Assembly (NCBI GenBank): GCA_001798885.1
Contig: MGQW01000007.1
Location: forward strand, 21,242 to 85,241
Source of the DNA: Deltaproteobacteria bacterium RBG_16_64_85
GTDB lineage: Bacteria; Desulfobacterota; Deferrimicrobia; Deferrimicrobiales; Deferrimicrobiaceae
Reading direction: 5' to 3'
Length of the DNA: 64,000 nucleotides
The position numbers were made by a program, and so were the translations under genes. The notes under the pieces are model-generated. The model saw nothing but the letters and a program-made list of their open reading frames with translations, had not been told where the DNA came from and made no database searches. Of the stretch, positions 1-9,950 are shown in pieces (the stretch's first letter is position 1; each line of letters starts with the position of its first letter).

Positions 1-84
1 CAGGAATGGGTGCACCGGTTCCTCGACAAGGATCCCCGCCAGTCTTCCTTCCTTACGCTCCTCTCGTTGCAGGAGGCTCCATGA
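1..84 (+). CDS. C-terminal end of an upstream gene (partial)
   Basis: The first frame of the window is open from base 1 and stops at TGA 82-84. It encodes the last 27 residues of a protein that begins outside the window, ending LLSLQEAP. The stop overlaps the ATG of the next gene in an ATGA arrangement, and the ribosome binding site of that gene (AGGAGG, 71-76) lies inside this tail. The two genes are therefore probably co-transcribed and translationally coupled. The fragment is too short to assign a function. Confidence 0.6.
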   Translation, partial: QEWVHRFLDKDPRQSSFLTLLSLQEAP

Positions 85-3000
85 CGGAAACGAAGCCGAT
101 CTCGAAAAAGGCTCCCGGAGACCGCCCGCTCACCTTCGAGGAAATCGGCCGGATCGCCGCCCTGATCCTGGAGAAGGAGGCGGAGGGAAAGGTTTCGGAC
201 CTTCCCGCAGGCCCCCTGAAGGAGATTCTCTCCCTCCTTCGCGAGCGCACCGTCCCCGATTCCATCGGTTCGCTCGTCTCCGCAGCACGCGGCAAGATCG
301 GTGAGCGGGTCGCCCGCCTCCTCCAGAAAGGGGAAATCCGCGTCGCGGTCGTCGACTTCGAGGAACAGACCGGCTTTCCGCGAGAGCACGCCCGACCGAC
401 CAACGAAGTCCTCCTCGTCCGGAAGGGGAAGGAACTTTTGTGGCTGGGGAAAAAGCGTCTCCTCGAGGGCGGGGATGCCGTGCCCTGCATCTTCCTCACC
501 AAGGCGTTCCTTTCGAAAACGCGGACGCGCCCGCACCTGCTCCTCCAGGCGATCCTCCACCCCATCGTGGAGTGGGTCTACGGGATGCCCCACATGGTGG
601 CGGTGCTGTGCGAATCGGCATACAACGCTGCTCCTCCCGCCCCGGACGGCGGCGATGTCAGCGACCTCAATCGTTTCATCGCGGAGGAGGCCGGTCGGGA
701 TCGCGACTTCGCCTACTTCGACCGCATCCTGGGCACTTCCTACGAGCCGGACGAGTTCCGGATGGACGAACTGTCCACAGCGTTCGGCCCCGACGACCGC
801 AGGATCGGCGAGGTGGTCTCCCGGGCCCGCGTCATGGGGGTGAACTACCGGAAACTCGTGGAGACGGTCCTTGCCGCGACGCGCGAGGAGATCGCCCGCG
901 AACAGATCGCGCAGGGACGGAAGGCCCTGGACGAGGGGGATGCCGACCGGGCCCTGCAGATTCTGCGCAAAGTCGCGCTCTCGCCCGACACTCCGGAGAG
1001 CGCACAGGAGGAATCGGACGCGCTGATCGGGCTGGCCGTCCGCTCCTGCGCCCTGGACGCCGATCCGGCGTACGAAGGTCTCCGGATGGAGAGCGGCGGC
1101 ATCCGGGTCGAGCCTTGGGCGGGCCGCAAGGCGCGGGAATTTGCCGGCCTGCTCCATGCGGCAGCGGACGTCGTGCGGAAGCAGCGGGAAACCCTCTCCC
1201 CCGGCAACGGCGGCGATGCGGGTACGGACCCCTTGGGAGAAAGAGGCGCCCCGAGGAGCATCCACGTCCTCGTCGACCTGGAACGCCCTTCGGCGAAGTT
1301 CATCGACGGCCACGACCGGGTTCACTGGGTTTTCGAGAAGTCGTTCGTTGAGGCGTTGCTTGCCGGGATGTCGGCCGGGATTACGTCAGACGGGATCCTC
1401 GCCCTGATGGCCTGCCGGTTCGTTCGGGATGGCGCTTTCCCGGATGAAAAACTCAAGATTGACAAGCAGTTCGCCGTGGCGGTGAAAGGAGCACTTGAAG
1501 GCTACCGTTTTTTCCAGGCCCTCCCCCGGGAAACCCGGGACCAGATCGCGGCATTCTGCGAAGCCAGCGGCGTTGAAGACCGCCTCTACAGACTCTACAT
1601 CTCGCTCGGAGAGGAAACGAACCCGGCCCGCGCGAGCCATCTCATACGCCGCGTCGTTTCCCGGACCCACTCTTACAACTATGTCCGATACCCGGACACC
1701 TTCCTCGCCGGGCAGGTGGTCGTCATCACGGGAGGAGGCACCGGGATGGGAAGGGCGATCGCGCTCGAGGCCGCCCGGAGCGGAGCGAACGTCGTCATCA
1801 CCGGGCGCCGGCCAGCCCCCCTGGAGGAGACCCGGGCGGACATGGACGACCTGATCCGTTTCCTCGGGCTCACCAACCAGACTCTGATCGTCCAGGGGGA
1901 CGTGAGCGATCCCAAGTACGTCGGCGAAATGTTCGAGCGGATCGAGCGCGAGCTCGGCCGGATCGACGTCCTCTATAACAATGCCGGGGTTTCCGGCCCC
2001 GTGGAATTCGGTTCGGCGTACCGGGAAGAGCACTTCGATCCGTACCGGGATGCGGTGAACATCCACCTCACGGGGGCCTGGCTTGCCAGCCTCGAGGCCG
2101 CGCGGCTGATGGAGGCGCAGCCCCGGGGCGGGGTGATCGTCATGGTGGGGACCTTCTACAGCGAGAGCATCCATCGGCACGTGCTGCACGCCTACCCGGG
2201 CCGGCTCCCCTACACGTCCGCCCAATCCGCCAAGCTGGCCCTCGGCGACTACCTGGCCTGGATGCTTGCCGACCGGAACATCACGGTCCTGTCGCTGAAC
2301 CCTGCAGCCGTGGCAACCGAACGCATCCAGAGGGGGGCCGGGGTCTTCGACAAGGGCTCCCGGGCGCGGGCCCGGATCGGCCGGAAGGTGTCCCCCGAGG
2401 CGCTGGAGCGGGACACTCTCGACCGGACGGTGAGGCACGAGTTCGTGCAACCCCGGGATTTCGCGAGGGTGGCGCTCGAGGTTCAGAATATGGTATTCCG
2501 CCGCACGATCGGCGGGCAGCGGCTCCCCATGGGCGGGGTGACCTACGAGCAGCCTCCGGGCGTTCTCCCGTCACCCGCCGTCCTCGGCCGTTACCCGGAC
2601 CTGGTGGGGAAGGTCGCCCTGGTCGCCCTTCACGGTTTCAAGGGCGACGACGCCCCGCTCATCGAAGCGTCCGCAAGGGCGCTTGCCCGTTCCGGTGCGA
2701 ACGTCGTCCTCGCCGGAAGCCGGCCGGAGGACCTGGAGCAGCTCGCCCTTCAGATCAACTCCTCGGGAGGCGAGGGGATGGCGACCGTTTCTCCCGTGAA
2801 CCTTTCCCGGCCGGCGGAGGTGCAGGAGCTTTTCGACAGGCTTCCCCGCGTTGATCTCCTCCTCCACTTCACCGGCAACGTCGACTGGAAGCGCCCCCTC
2901 ACCCACCTTCCCTTCGAGGAGTGGAGCGCGTACGTGGACCGGTTCGGATTCATCCCCCGTCTCCTCTGCTGGCAGGCGGAACGCCGGATGGACCGGGACG

Positions 3001-5087
3001 GGACCGACGGGACCATCGCCATCGTGGGACCGGACCTCTCCGGTGTCCCCTCCATCCGGGAACGGCACCTCGTCCAGGTGTTCCAGGCGATGCTCCGCCC
3101 CGCGGTGGCCACCGAATCCATGGAACGCGCCCTAATGCGAAAAGCCCAGGCCGAGGGTACGGCGCCCGGGCACGTGAGCGACATCAACCTCGGACTGATC
3201 CTCCCCGGGAGGACGGATGGGAGGAACAAGAGCGCGAGTGCGGCGAAGACCGCGGCGACGGTCCTTTGGCTCGTCGAGGAGGGGAAGATGGTTTCGGGAG
3301 CCTCCCTCCTCCCCGACGAGCAGAACAGCCTCGCCGGCCTTCCCGAAGAACCCCGCGAGGCCTCCGGTTCCATGGCCGGCAAGGTCGTCGTGGTGACCGG
3401 CGGTATCCGCAATCTCGGCAAGGAGATCTCCCTTCGATTCGCCGCGGAACGGGCGACCGTGGTGGCGGCGAGCCGGCACCCCCGCATCGCGGGCGTTCCC
3501 GCCGAGGATGCGGAGAAGGCGCGCGCGGAGATGGCGGCGGCGGACGCCGCGCTCGCGTCGATGCGCCGATCCGGGGGCCGGTCCCTGTGGATCGACGCGG
3601 ATGTCTCCCGCCCCCAGAAAGTGCGGGCCCTGATCGAGGAAACGCGGAACCGCTTCGGGAAGATCGACGCGTACGTGAACAACGCGGGCGCCGGCGGCGA
3701 TTTCTCCCTGATCGGCGACGTCCTGCGGGAACACCGGCAGAGCTGGGACGCCGTGCTGCGCGCCAACTTTCTCGGCCCCTGGACGGCCATCTCCCTCCTT
3801 CGTGAAATCATGAAGAACCAGCCGGGCGGGGGAACGATTGTCAACGTATCCACGCACTACGCGGACCATCCCTATCTCTTCCGGACGATCTACACGGTTT
3901 CCAAGATCCTGCTCAAGGGGCTGACTCTTTCCCTCAGCGCCCGCCTTGCGGACGAAAACGTCCGGATCGCCGACGTCGCCCCCAGTCTCATCGCGGGGCC
4001 GCGGATGGACTGGGTGATGCGCAATTACGCCGGCAAGTTCGCGGAGCAGCTCGGCTCCCTGCGGGATCTGCGGGGTGCCGAAGCCAAAACCTTGCAGGAG
4101 CTCTTCATCCGCTGCTTCGACCGGTCTCTTCCGGTCCCGGAGCGGGGGTCCTCGTCAAAAGCCTTCCTTTCGGCAGTCCGGGGAAGCAGTCTGTCGAAGG
4201 CCAGGCGCGCCGAGCTGGAATCGTGGTTCGCGAGCATCCGGGAATGGTTCGGGGCCACCGTCCCGGAAGACCCGCCCACGAACGAACAGGTGGCTGACGC
4301 CGTGCTGTTCGCCGCCAAGAACGCACGGTTCCTCGAGGACCGCTTCATCGGGGTTTCCCCGCTTCCTTCCTTTTCCTCCTTTCCGGGGGAAACTCCCTGG
4401 AAAAGAGAAACCCTGTCCGGCGAACCGTTTCTCTTCCTTTCCATCGGCATGAAAGCGGGAAATGCGGAGGGCCAGACCGAAGCGCTGCGGAGCGCCGGTG
4501 CCGTCGTCACCTCCCTGCTGGAACACCCTTCCAACCCCGGCCGGGTGGACATCTCGCGGCCGACGCCGGGTGCGGCAAGCGGTGCCAGGCGCCGTCCCGC
4601 CGAAAAGATCACCCGCGACCTGGACGTTTCGGACCCCCGTCTCCTCGAACCCTGGCTGGACAATTCCCTCCTGGGGGGATCCCCTCCCGCCGGTGCGGTT
4701 CTCTTTCTGGGAACTTCGACGGCCGGCAGGCCGGTACCGGAATTCAGTACCGAAGAGAGGGAGGGATTTCTCGTTCATCTTGGCAAGGCGCTCAACTCCT
4801 TCACCGAGTCCGCCAGGGCGGTCCGCGAACACGGGCATGTGATCGTCATCGTTCCTCCCGGCAACTCCGAGGAAGGGCACCTCGTCCGCGTGGCGGCGCG
4901 GCAAATGATCCGTACCTGCATCGCTGAACAGCACTTCCTCCCCGTAGGGAAAAAGGTGCGGGTGAGCCTTCTGACCGCGCCCGGCGCTCAGGAAGAGCGG
5001 GCGTTTCATCAACGCCTGATCGACATCCTCTCCGGGCAGGTCCCTCCGGCGGTCGATGCGATCCCCGCCGGCCGTTTTCGTCCTTAG
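81..5087 (+). CDS. giant multi-domain short-chain dehydrogenase/reductase (SDR) protein
   Basis: This encodes 1668 residues, starting at ATG 81 with AGGAGG just upstream. The first ~540 residues match no domain I recognise. Four SDR-like modules follow. Module 1 (from ~544) has the nucleotide loop TGGGTGMG and NNAG, but its Tyr711 is followed by Gln, not Lys, at +4. Module 2 (from ~843) has a broken glycine loop (LHGFKGDD) and no YxxxK. Module 3 (from ~1100) has TGGIRNLG, NNAG and an intact YTVSK (Tyr1271/Lys1275). Module 4 (from ~1447) is degenerate. Alternating good and degenerate SDR halves recall bifunctional malonyl-CoA reductase of the 3-hydroxypropionate pathway, but the long N-terminal part differs. 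An NAD(P)-dependent reductase role is inferred; the substrate is unknown. Confidence 0.75.
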   Translation: MTETKPISKKAPGDRPLTFEEIGRIAALILEKEAEGKVSDLPAGPLKEILSLLRERTVPDSIGSLVSAARGKIGERVARLLQKGEIRVAVVDFEEQTGFPREHARPTNEVLLVRKGKELLWLGKKRLLEGGDAVPCIFLTKAFLSKTRTRPHLLLQAILHPIVEWVYGMPHMVAVLCESAYNAAPPAPDGGDVSDLNRFIAEEAGRDRDFAYFDRILGTSYEPDEFRMDELSTAFGPDDRRIGEVVSRARVMGVNYRKLVETVLAATREEIAREQIAQGRKALDEGDADRALQILRKVALSPDTPESAQEESDALIGLAVRSCALDADPAYEGLRMESGGIRVEPWAGRKAREFAGLLHAAADVVRKQRETLSPGNGGDAGTDPLGERGAPRSIHVLVDLERPSAKFIDGHDRVHWVFEKSFVEALLAGMSAGITSDGILALMACRFVRDGAFPDEKLKIDKQFAVAVKGALEGYRFFQALPRETRDQIAAFCEASGVEDRLYRLYISLGEETNPARASHLIRRVVSRTHSYNYVRYPDTFLAGQVVVITGGGTGMGRAIALEAARSGANVVITGRRPAPLEETRADMDDLIRFLGLTNQTLIVQGDVSDPKYVGEMFERIERELGRIDVLYNNAGVSGPVEFGSAYREEHFDPYRDAVNIHLTGAWLASLEAARLMEAQPRGGVIVMVGTFYSESIHRHVLHAYPGRLPYTSAQSAKLALGDYLAWMLADRNITVLSLNPAAVATERIQRGAGVFDKGSRARARIGRKVSPEALERDTLDRTVRHEFVQPRDFARVALEVQNMVFRRTIGGQRLPMGGVTYEQPPGVLPSPAVLGRYPDLVGKVALVALHGFKGDDAPLIEASARALARSGANVVLAGSRPEDLEQLALQINSSGGEGMATVSPVNLSRPAEVQELFDRLPRVDLLLHFTGNVDWKRPLTHLPFEEWSAYVDRFGFIPRLLCWQAERRMDRDGTDGTIAIVGPDLSGVPSIRERHLVQVFQAMLRPAVATESMERALMRKAQAEGTAPGHVSDINLGLILPGRTDGRNKSASAAKTAATVLWLVEEGKMVSGASLLPDEQNSLAGLPEEPREASGSMAGKVVVVTGGIRNLGKEISLRFAAERATVVAASRHPRIAGVPAEDAEKARAEMAAADAALASMRRSGGRSLWIDADVSRPQKVRALIEETRNRFGKIDAYVNNAGAGGDFSLIGDVLREHRQSWDAVLRANFLGPWTAISLLREIMKNQPGGGTIVNVSTHYADHPYLFRTIYTVSKILLKGLTLSLSARLADENVRIADVAPSLIAGPRMDWVMRNYAGKFAEQLGSLRDLRGAEAKTLQELFIRCFDRSLPVPERGSSSKAFLSAVRGSSLSKARRAELESWFASIREWFGATVPEDPPTNEQVADAVLFAAKNARFLEDRFIGVSPLPSFSSFPGETPWKRETLSGEPFLFLSIGMKAGNAEGQTEALRSAGAVVTSLLEHPSNPGRVDISRPTPGAASGARRRPAEKITRDLDVSDPRLLEPWLDNSLLGGSPPAGAVLFLGTSTAGRPVPEFSTEEREGFLVHLGKALNSFTESARAVREHGHVIVIVPPGNSEEGHLVRVAARQMIRTCIAEQHFLPVGKKVRVSLLTAPGAQEERAFHQRLIDILSGQVPPAVDAIPAGRFRP

Positions 5088-5130
5088 TGCCTCGCCATCC
5101 GGTAAGGTAGAATAGCGGCCGGAGGCTCCG

Positions 5131-6465
5131 TTGACCGAACTGCTGCTCGCGCGCGCGCAGATGGCGATGCTCTTCGCCTTCCACATCCTCTTCGCCGTGG
5201 CGGGGATCGGGATGCCGCTCCTCATGGTGATCGCCGAGGCGGCGCACCTGCGGACCGGGAAACCGGTTTTCCTGGAGCTCGCGAGGCGCTGGGCCCGCGG
5301 AACCGCCGTCCTCTTTGCAGTGGGCGCGGTCTCCGGGACCGTCCTCTCCTTCGAGCTGGGACTCTTGTGGCCAGGGTTCATGTCGTTCTCCGGCGGGATC
5401 ATCGGCCTCCCCTTCGCCCTGGAGGGATTCGCTTTTTTCACAGAGGCGATCTTTCTGGGTATTTACCTGTACGGCTGGGGCCGCGTCCCCCCCGTGGCGC
5501 ATCTTCTTTCGGGGGTCGCAGTGGCGCTGGGGGGCGCCCTCTCCGGAATCCTCGTTGTCGCGGTGAACGCCTGGATGAACAGCCCGGCGGGGTTCCTGTT
5601 AAAGGACGGAAAACCGGCCGCGATCGACCCGCTTGCCGCTATGGCCAACCCTGCCTGGCCCACCGAAGCCGTCCACATGACGCTTGCCGCCTTCGCGGCG
5701 TCCGGATTCGCGGTCGCCGGTATCCACGCGTACAAGCTCCTTCGCGACCGGGAGAACCTCTTCCACCGGCACGCCCTTTCCATCGCGCTGGCAGTGGGCG
5801 GGACAGCCGCCGTTCTGCTCCCGGTCAGCGGGGATTTCAGCGCGCGGTTCATCGCGCGGGACCAGCCGGTCAAGCTGGCGGCGTTGGAGGGGCAGTTCCG
5901 GACCGAGCGTGGCGCTCCCCTGCGCATCGGCGGGATACCGGACAGGGAAAAAGAAACGACGCGGTATGCGATCGAGATACCGAAGGGATTGAGTCTTCTT
6001 GCTTTCCACGACGCCGATGCGGAGGTCAAAGGGCTTGCCGCGTTTCCGCATGCGGACCGGCCCAACCCGTTGCCGGTCCATCTCGCCTTCCAACTCATGG
6101 TGGCCTGCGGATCCGCGCTAGCCGCGGTTTCGCTTTTTGCCGCGTGGTGTGCCCTGAGAAGCCGTAAGAAACTGTTCCATCCCCGGTTCCTGCTGGCCGT
6201 TGTGTTCTGCAGCCCGCTCGGCATCCTCGCCGTGGAGGCGGGATGGACGGTCACGGAGCTTGGACGGCAGCCGTGGGTGATCCGCGGGGTCATGCGCACC
6301 GCGGACGCGGTGACGCCCGTGAGCGGGCTCCTGGTTCCCTTCGCATTCTTCTCCGCGCTCTACCTGGCCCTCGGGATCTCCGCAGCCTGGCTGCTCCGCC
6401 GGGAAGTGTCTCAAAGCCCCTCCTTTCCGCGTGAAGAGAGCGACGCCGGAGCGGCGAAGGAGTGA
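5131..6465 (+). CDS. cydA: cytochrome bd-type quinol oxidase subunit I
   Basis: The 444-residue membrane protein carries the quinol and haem sites of the bd oxidase, which reduces O2 to water in the cytoplasmic membrane without pumping protons. Visible marks are the early haem-ligand His18 in helix 1, the EAIFLGIYLYGW helix with its conserved Glu, the VHMTLAAF histidine, and the GRQPW motif near the C-terminus. The quinol loop is short, as in the compact CioA-like forms. It starts at TTG 5131, behind GGAGG at 5120-5124. It overlaps or abuts cydB, so the two form an operon. The preceding SDR gene ends 43 bases upstream with no terminator seen. Confidence 0.93.
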   Translation: MTELLLARAQMAMLFAFHILFAVAGIGMPLLMVIAEAAHLRTGKPVFLELARRWARGTAVLFAVGAVSGTVLSFELGLLWPGFMSFSGGIIGLPFALEGFAFFTEAIFLGIYLYGWGRVPPVAHLLSGVAVALGGALSGILVVAVNAWMNSPAGFLLKDGKPAAIDPLAAMANPAWPTEAVHMTLAAFAASGFAVAGIHAYKLLRDRENLFHRHALSIALAVGGTAAVLLPVSGDFSARFIARDQPVKLAALEGQFRTERGAPLRIGGIPDREKETTRYAIEIPKGLSLLAFHDADAEVKGLAAFPHADRPNPLPVHLAFQLMVACGSALAAVSLFAAWCALRSRKKLFHPRFLLAVVFCSPLGILAVEAGWTVTELGRQPWVIRGVMRTADAVTPVSGLLVPFAFFSALYLALGISAAWLLRREVSQSPSFPREESDAGAAKE

Positions 6466-6467
6466 CC

Positions 6468-7499
6468 ATGCCCGATCTTCCGACCCTCGCCGCAGGAAGC
6501 ATCCTGGCCGCCCTGATTCTTTATGCGCTCCTTGGAGGGGCCGATTTCGGCGGCGGAGTCTGGGACCTTTTCGGCCGGGGACCACGCGCGGCCGCCCGGA
6601 GGCTCCTCATCGCCCGCGCCATCGGTCCCGTCTGGGAAACGAACCACATCTGGGTCATCGTCGCGGTCGTGGTCCTGTTTACCGCATTTCCACAGGCGCT
6701 TGCCGTCATCTCCACTTCCCTTTTCGTCCCGGTCACCTTGATGATCGCAGGGATCGTGCTGAGGGGGGCGGCCTTTGCCTTCCACCACTATCACCTCCAC
6801 GAGGAAGGGGGTAGGGGCCGGTGGGGGATGCTCTTCTCGGGGGCCAGTCTCCTCACGCCGGTACTCCTGGGCGTGATCATCGGGGCGGTTTCCTCCGGCG
6901 ACATCCGGGCGCAAACCGCGATCCTGGCAGGAGCCTCCACGGCATGGATCGCACCCTTCCCCCTCTCGGTGGGGCTCCTCACTCTCGCGGTCTTTTCCTA
7001 CCTGGCTGCGGTCTACCTGATTCTCGAGACGGACGACCCGGATCTGCGGGAAGACTTCCGTATCCGTGCCCTTTGGACGTCGGTGGCGGTAGCGGGTCTC
7101 CTGGTCGTCGTCCCCCTCCTCGCGCGGAACGGGGCACCCGATTTCTTCCACGCTCTCCTGGGGAGCGACTGGTCGGTGGGGGTCGTGTTCCTCGTCGCCT
7201 CGGTGGCGCTCGGCTCGCACGTGGCGTTGCTCTTGCGAGCTTACGGCCTCGCGCGGGCTTGTGTGGCCGCAGAGGCGACGCTCATCCTTGTCGGATGGGG
7301 GGCGGCGCAATACCCCTTCCTCGTCCGCCCGGATCTCTCCATCCCTTCGGCCGTCTCACCGCCGGAAACGCTTCGCGTAATTCTGATCGCCCTCGCGGCG
7401 GGTGCGCTCTTCCTGTTTCCGTCCATCTTCGCGCTCTTCCGCCTCTTCAAGAAGGAGGCCTTCCTTGGTCATCCCCCGAAGCCGCCCTCTCATCGGTAG
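6468..7499 (+). CDS. cydB: cytochrome bd-type quinol oxidase subunit II
   Basis: This 343-residue, mostly hydrophobic partner of CydA begins with the family-typical stretch GGADFGGGVWDLF and contains WETNHIWVI, both characteristic of subunit II. It scaffolds the haem-bearing subunit in the membrane. ATG 6468 is preferred because AAGGA lies six bases upstream. A GTG at 6462 would overlap the cydA stop but leaves no room for a ribosome binding site. No small CydX-like subunit or cydCD genes are adjacent. The 3' end overlaps the convergent WYL regulator by about ten bases, and no terminator is visible. Confidence 0.93.
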   Translation: MPDLPTLAAGSILAALILYALLGGADFGGGVWDLFGRGPRAAARRLLIARAIGPVWETNHIWVIVAVVVLFTAFPQALAVISTSLFVPVTLMIAGIVLRGAAFAFHHYHLHEEGGRGRWGMLFSGASLLTPVLLGVIIGAVSSGDIRAQTAILAGASTAWIAPFPLSVGLLTLAVFSYLAAVYLILETDDPDLREDFRIRALWTSVAVAGLLVVVPLLARNGAPDFFHALLGSDWSVGVVFLVASVALGSHVALLLRAYGLARACVAAEATLILVGWGAAQYPFLVRPDLSIPSAVSPPETLRVILIALAAGALFLFPSIFALFRLFKKEAFLGHPPKPPSHR

Positions 7500-8428
7500 A
7501 CCGTACTGAGCCGGTCGATCTCCGCCTGGACGGCATCCCGCAATTCCCTGGGCGCCACCACCTCGACCTCCCCGCCCTGCTGGAGGACCAGCCCGAGGAC
7601 CTCGAGAACGAGGGCCTCCGGCAGCTCGAGCACGACCGACCCGTCCAGCTCAAGCTGCAGGCGCTGGTCCGGGTGCCATGCCTGCGCGGACGCCCACGCG
7701 GCCTTCCCCCGGGCGAACCGTATCCGTGCATTCCGGACCTTTCCGCCCCGGATCCCTCTGCGGACCAGGACGTCCGCGTCGAACGGTTTCTTCGACGGCA
7801 GGAAACGTCCCCCCGTCACCTCAACCCTCCGGATGCGCGACAAAGGATAAAAGTTCGCACCTTTCCGCCGCCGGGAAATCCCGATGAGGTGCCAGGCTCC
7901 CAGGGAAAAGTGGAGCTTCAACGGCTCGACCTCCCGCTTGGCGGCTTCGCTTTCTTCGCGGGAAACAAGCCGCAGCAGGACCAGCCTGCGCTGGGTGATC
8001 GCTCGGAGAAGATCGAAGAATACCTTGCCGGATGTTTCGGTCCCACGGCCGAAGTCAAAGGATACCGCTTCCTCCACGTTCTTCAACGCCGTGGTCTTGA
8101 AGAGTCCGTCGAGCCGGCTGGAGATCGCCGCCGCTTCCTCCCTTAATGGAGGCTTGATCTCCCTGAAGAGGCGCCTGGCAAACAGGAGGGCGATCATCTC
8201 GTCTTTCCGGAAGAAGGCCTGGGGCAGGTAGAACCCGGGATCGCCGTAGGAGTACCCTTTCGCCGCCTTGTCGTATCGCAAGGGCGCCTGGAGGCGGTCC
8301 CGAAGGAACTCGATGTCCCGCTGGGCGGTCCGGAGAGAGACCGTGAAATACGCGGCAAGGGTCCCGGAACCCGGGCGATGCCCGGCACGGATACGCTCGT
8401 CGAACCATAAAATCCGCTCCATCGTCAT
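7490..8428 (-). CDS. WYL-domain transcriptional regulator (YafY/DeoR-like)
   Basis: The 312-residue protein has an N-terminal helix-turn-helix (roughly residues 1-60, with SLRTAQRDIEFLRDRL typical of DeoR-like HTHs). A WYL-type ligand or nucleotide-binding domain follows, including WHLIGISRRRKGANFYPLSRI. The start at ATG 8428 lies one base after the livF stop, with GGAGGGCAGG upstream inside livF. It is therefore the last gene of the liv operon. WYL proteins regulate many systems, some in response to cyclic nucleotides or DNA damage. Here the position suggests control of, or co-expression with, amino-acid uptake, which is inference. Confidence 0.82.
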   Translation of the reverse strand: MTMERILWFDERIRAGHRPGSGTLAAYFTVSLRTAQRDIEFLRDRLQAPLRYDKAAKGYSYGDPGFYLPQAFFRKDEMIALLFARRLFREIKPPLREEAAAISSRLDGLFKTTALKNVEEAVSFDFGRGTETSGKVFFDLLRAITQRRLVLLRLVSREESEAAKREVEPLKLHFSLGAWHLIGISRRRKGANFYPLSRIRRVEVTGGRFLPSKKPFDADVLVRRGIRGGKVRNARIRFARGKAAWASAQAWHPDQRLQLELDGSVVLELPEALVLEVLGLVLQQGGEVEVVAPRELRDAVQAEIDRLSTVYR

Positions 8429-8429
8429 G

Positions 8430-9152
8430 TCACCTGCCCTCCGACAAGTCCCCAAGGTATGCCGCCTGCACCCTGGGATCATTTTTAAGATCGGCAGAGT
8501 CCCCATGCAAGACAATACTTCCGGCTTCCAGCACATAGGCACGGCGGGCGATGGAAAGCGCCATGTAGGCGTTCTGCTCCACCAGCAGGATGGTGGCGCC
8601 GCTCCGGTTCACTTCCGTTATCATGTCGAAGATCTCCCCGACCAGCAGCGGAGAAAGCCCCATGGAGGGCTCGTCCAGCAGCATCAGGGCGGGCCTTGCC
8701 ACCATGGCCCGCCCGATCGCCAGCATCTGCTGCTCCCCGCCCGAGAGGGTTCCCGCCATCTGGCCGGACCGTTCCGAGAGCCTGGGGAACAGCGCGAAGA
8801 CCTTTTCGAGGCTTTCCGTCACTTCTCGCCCCGACCGGCGGGTATAAGCCCCCATGTCCAGGTTCTCCCTGACGGTCAGGTTCGCGAAGACCCCGCGTCC
8901 TTCCGGAACGTGGGATATCCCCATCCGGGCGATTCTGTGCTGAGGGATGCCCGTCAGGCTCCTTCCGCCGAATTCGATTCTTCCGGAACGCGGCGCGATG
9001 ATGCCCGAAACGACCTTCAAGGTCGTGGTCTTCCCGGCTCCGTTGGCCCCGATCAGCGACACGATCTCCCCGGCATCCACGCGCAGGGAAACGTCTCTCA
9101 GGGCATGAAGATTCCCGTAATATACGTTTATATTATCGATAGTTAAAACCAA
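8430..9152 (-). CDS. livF: branched-chain amino-acid ABC transporter ATP-binding protein LivF
   Basis: The 240-residue ABC ATPase has Walker A GANGAGKTT, signature LSGGEQQ and Walker B LMLLDEPSMGL, with the compact size of LivF. It pairs with LivG to power the LivHM permease for uptake of leucine, isoleucine, valine or related compounds. It is the fifth liv gene, 21 bases after livG, and is followed after one base by the WYL regulator. Confidence 0.93.
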   Translation of the reverse strand: MVLTIDNINVYYGNLHALRDVSLRVDAGEIVSLIGANGAGKTTTLKVVSGIIAPRSGRIEFGGRSLTGIPQHRIARMGISHVPEGRGVFANLTVRENLDMGAYTRRSGREVTESLEKVFALFPRLSERSGQMAGTLSGGEQQMLAIGRAMVARPALMLLDEPSMGLSPLLVGEIFDMITEVNRSGATILLVEQNAYMALSIARRAYVLEAGSIVLHGDSADLKNDPRVQAAYLGDLSEGR

Positions 9153-9173
9153 TATCCAATCCTTAGCTTCATA

Positions 9174-9950
9174 TTATTTTCCCCCTGAAGCATTCCGGCC
9201 GAGATACGCCTCGATCACCCGCGGGTCGTTGCGGACCTCCAGGGGGGTTCCCCGTGCGATCACTTCGCCGAAATCCATCACGATCACGCGCTCGCAGATC
9301 CCCATCACCAGGCGCATCTGGTGCTCGATGAGAAGGACCGTCAGCCGGTACCGTTCCCGGATCTCCTGGATGAACTCCATCAGTTTCCCGACTTCGGACG
9401 GGTTCATCCCGGCGGCGGGCTCGTCGAGGAGGAGGAGCTTCGGCTCCGAGGCGAGCGCACGGGCGATCTCCAGCCTCCGCTGGTCGCCGTAAGGAAGATG
9501 TTTCGCAAGCTCCCCTCTCCGTTCCTGCAGGGAGAAGATGGCAAGGAGGCCCATGACCTTTTCCCGGATCTCCCTCTCCCCTTCGAAAAACCGGCGCGCG
9601 CGGCACAGTGCGGAAACCGGGCCGTACCGCACATGGGGGTGGTAGGCGGTCCTCACGTTGTCCATCACCGAAAGATTCCTGAACAGCCGGATGTTCTGGA
9701 ACGTGCGGGCGATCCCCAGCCTGCTGATCCGATGGGGGGGGAGCCCCGTGATCGACTTCCCCTCGACCGCGACCGATCCATGGTCCGGCCGGTAGATCCC
9801 CGTGATCACGTTGAATACGGTGGTCTTCCCCGAACCGTTCGGTCCGATCAGGCCCACCAGCTCCCCTTCGCGGAGATGAAGGTCAACGCCGTTAAGCGCT
9901 GTGATCCCGCCGAAATACTTGGCCAGTCCGAGCGCTTCCAGAAGGATCAT
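9174..9950 (-). CDS. livG: branched-chain amino-acid ABC transporter ATP-binding protein LivG
   Basis: The 258-residue ABC ATPase has Walker A GPNGSGKTT and Walker B LLLLDEPAAGM, followed by the LivG-typical C-terminal EVIARGTPLEVRNDPRVIEAYLG. The start is ATG 9950, which overlaps the livM stop as ATGA. The longer open frame upstream of that ATG is only the antisense-free shadow of livM and is ignored. LivG is the second ATPase of the LivHMGF importer at the cytoplasmic face of the membrane. Confidence 0.93.
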   Translation of the reverse strand: MILLEALGLAKYFGGITALNGVDLHLREGELVGLIGPNGSGKTTVFNVITGIYRPDHGSVAVEGKSITGLPPHRISRLGIARTFQNIRLFRNLSVMDNVRTAYHPHVRYGPVSALCRARRFFEGEREIREKVMGLLAIFSLQERRGELAKHLPYGDQRRLEIARALASEPKLLLLDEPAAGMNPSEVGKLMEFIQEIRERYRLTVLLIEHQMRLVMGICERVIVMDFGEVIARGTPLEVRNDPRVIEAYLGRNASGGK

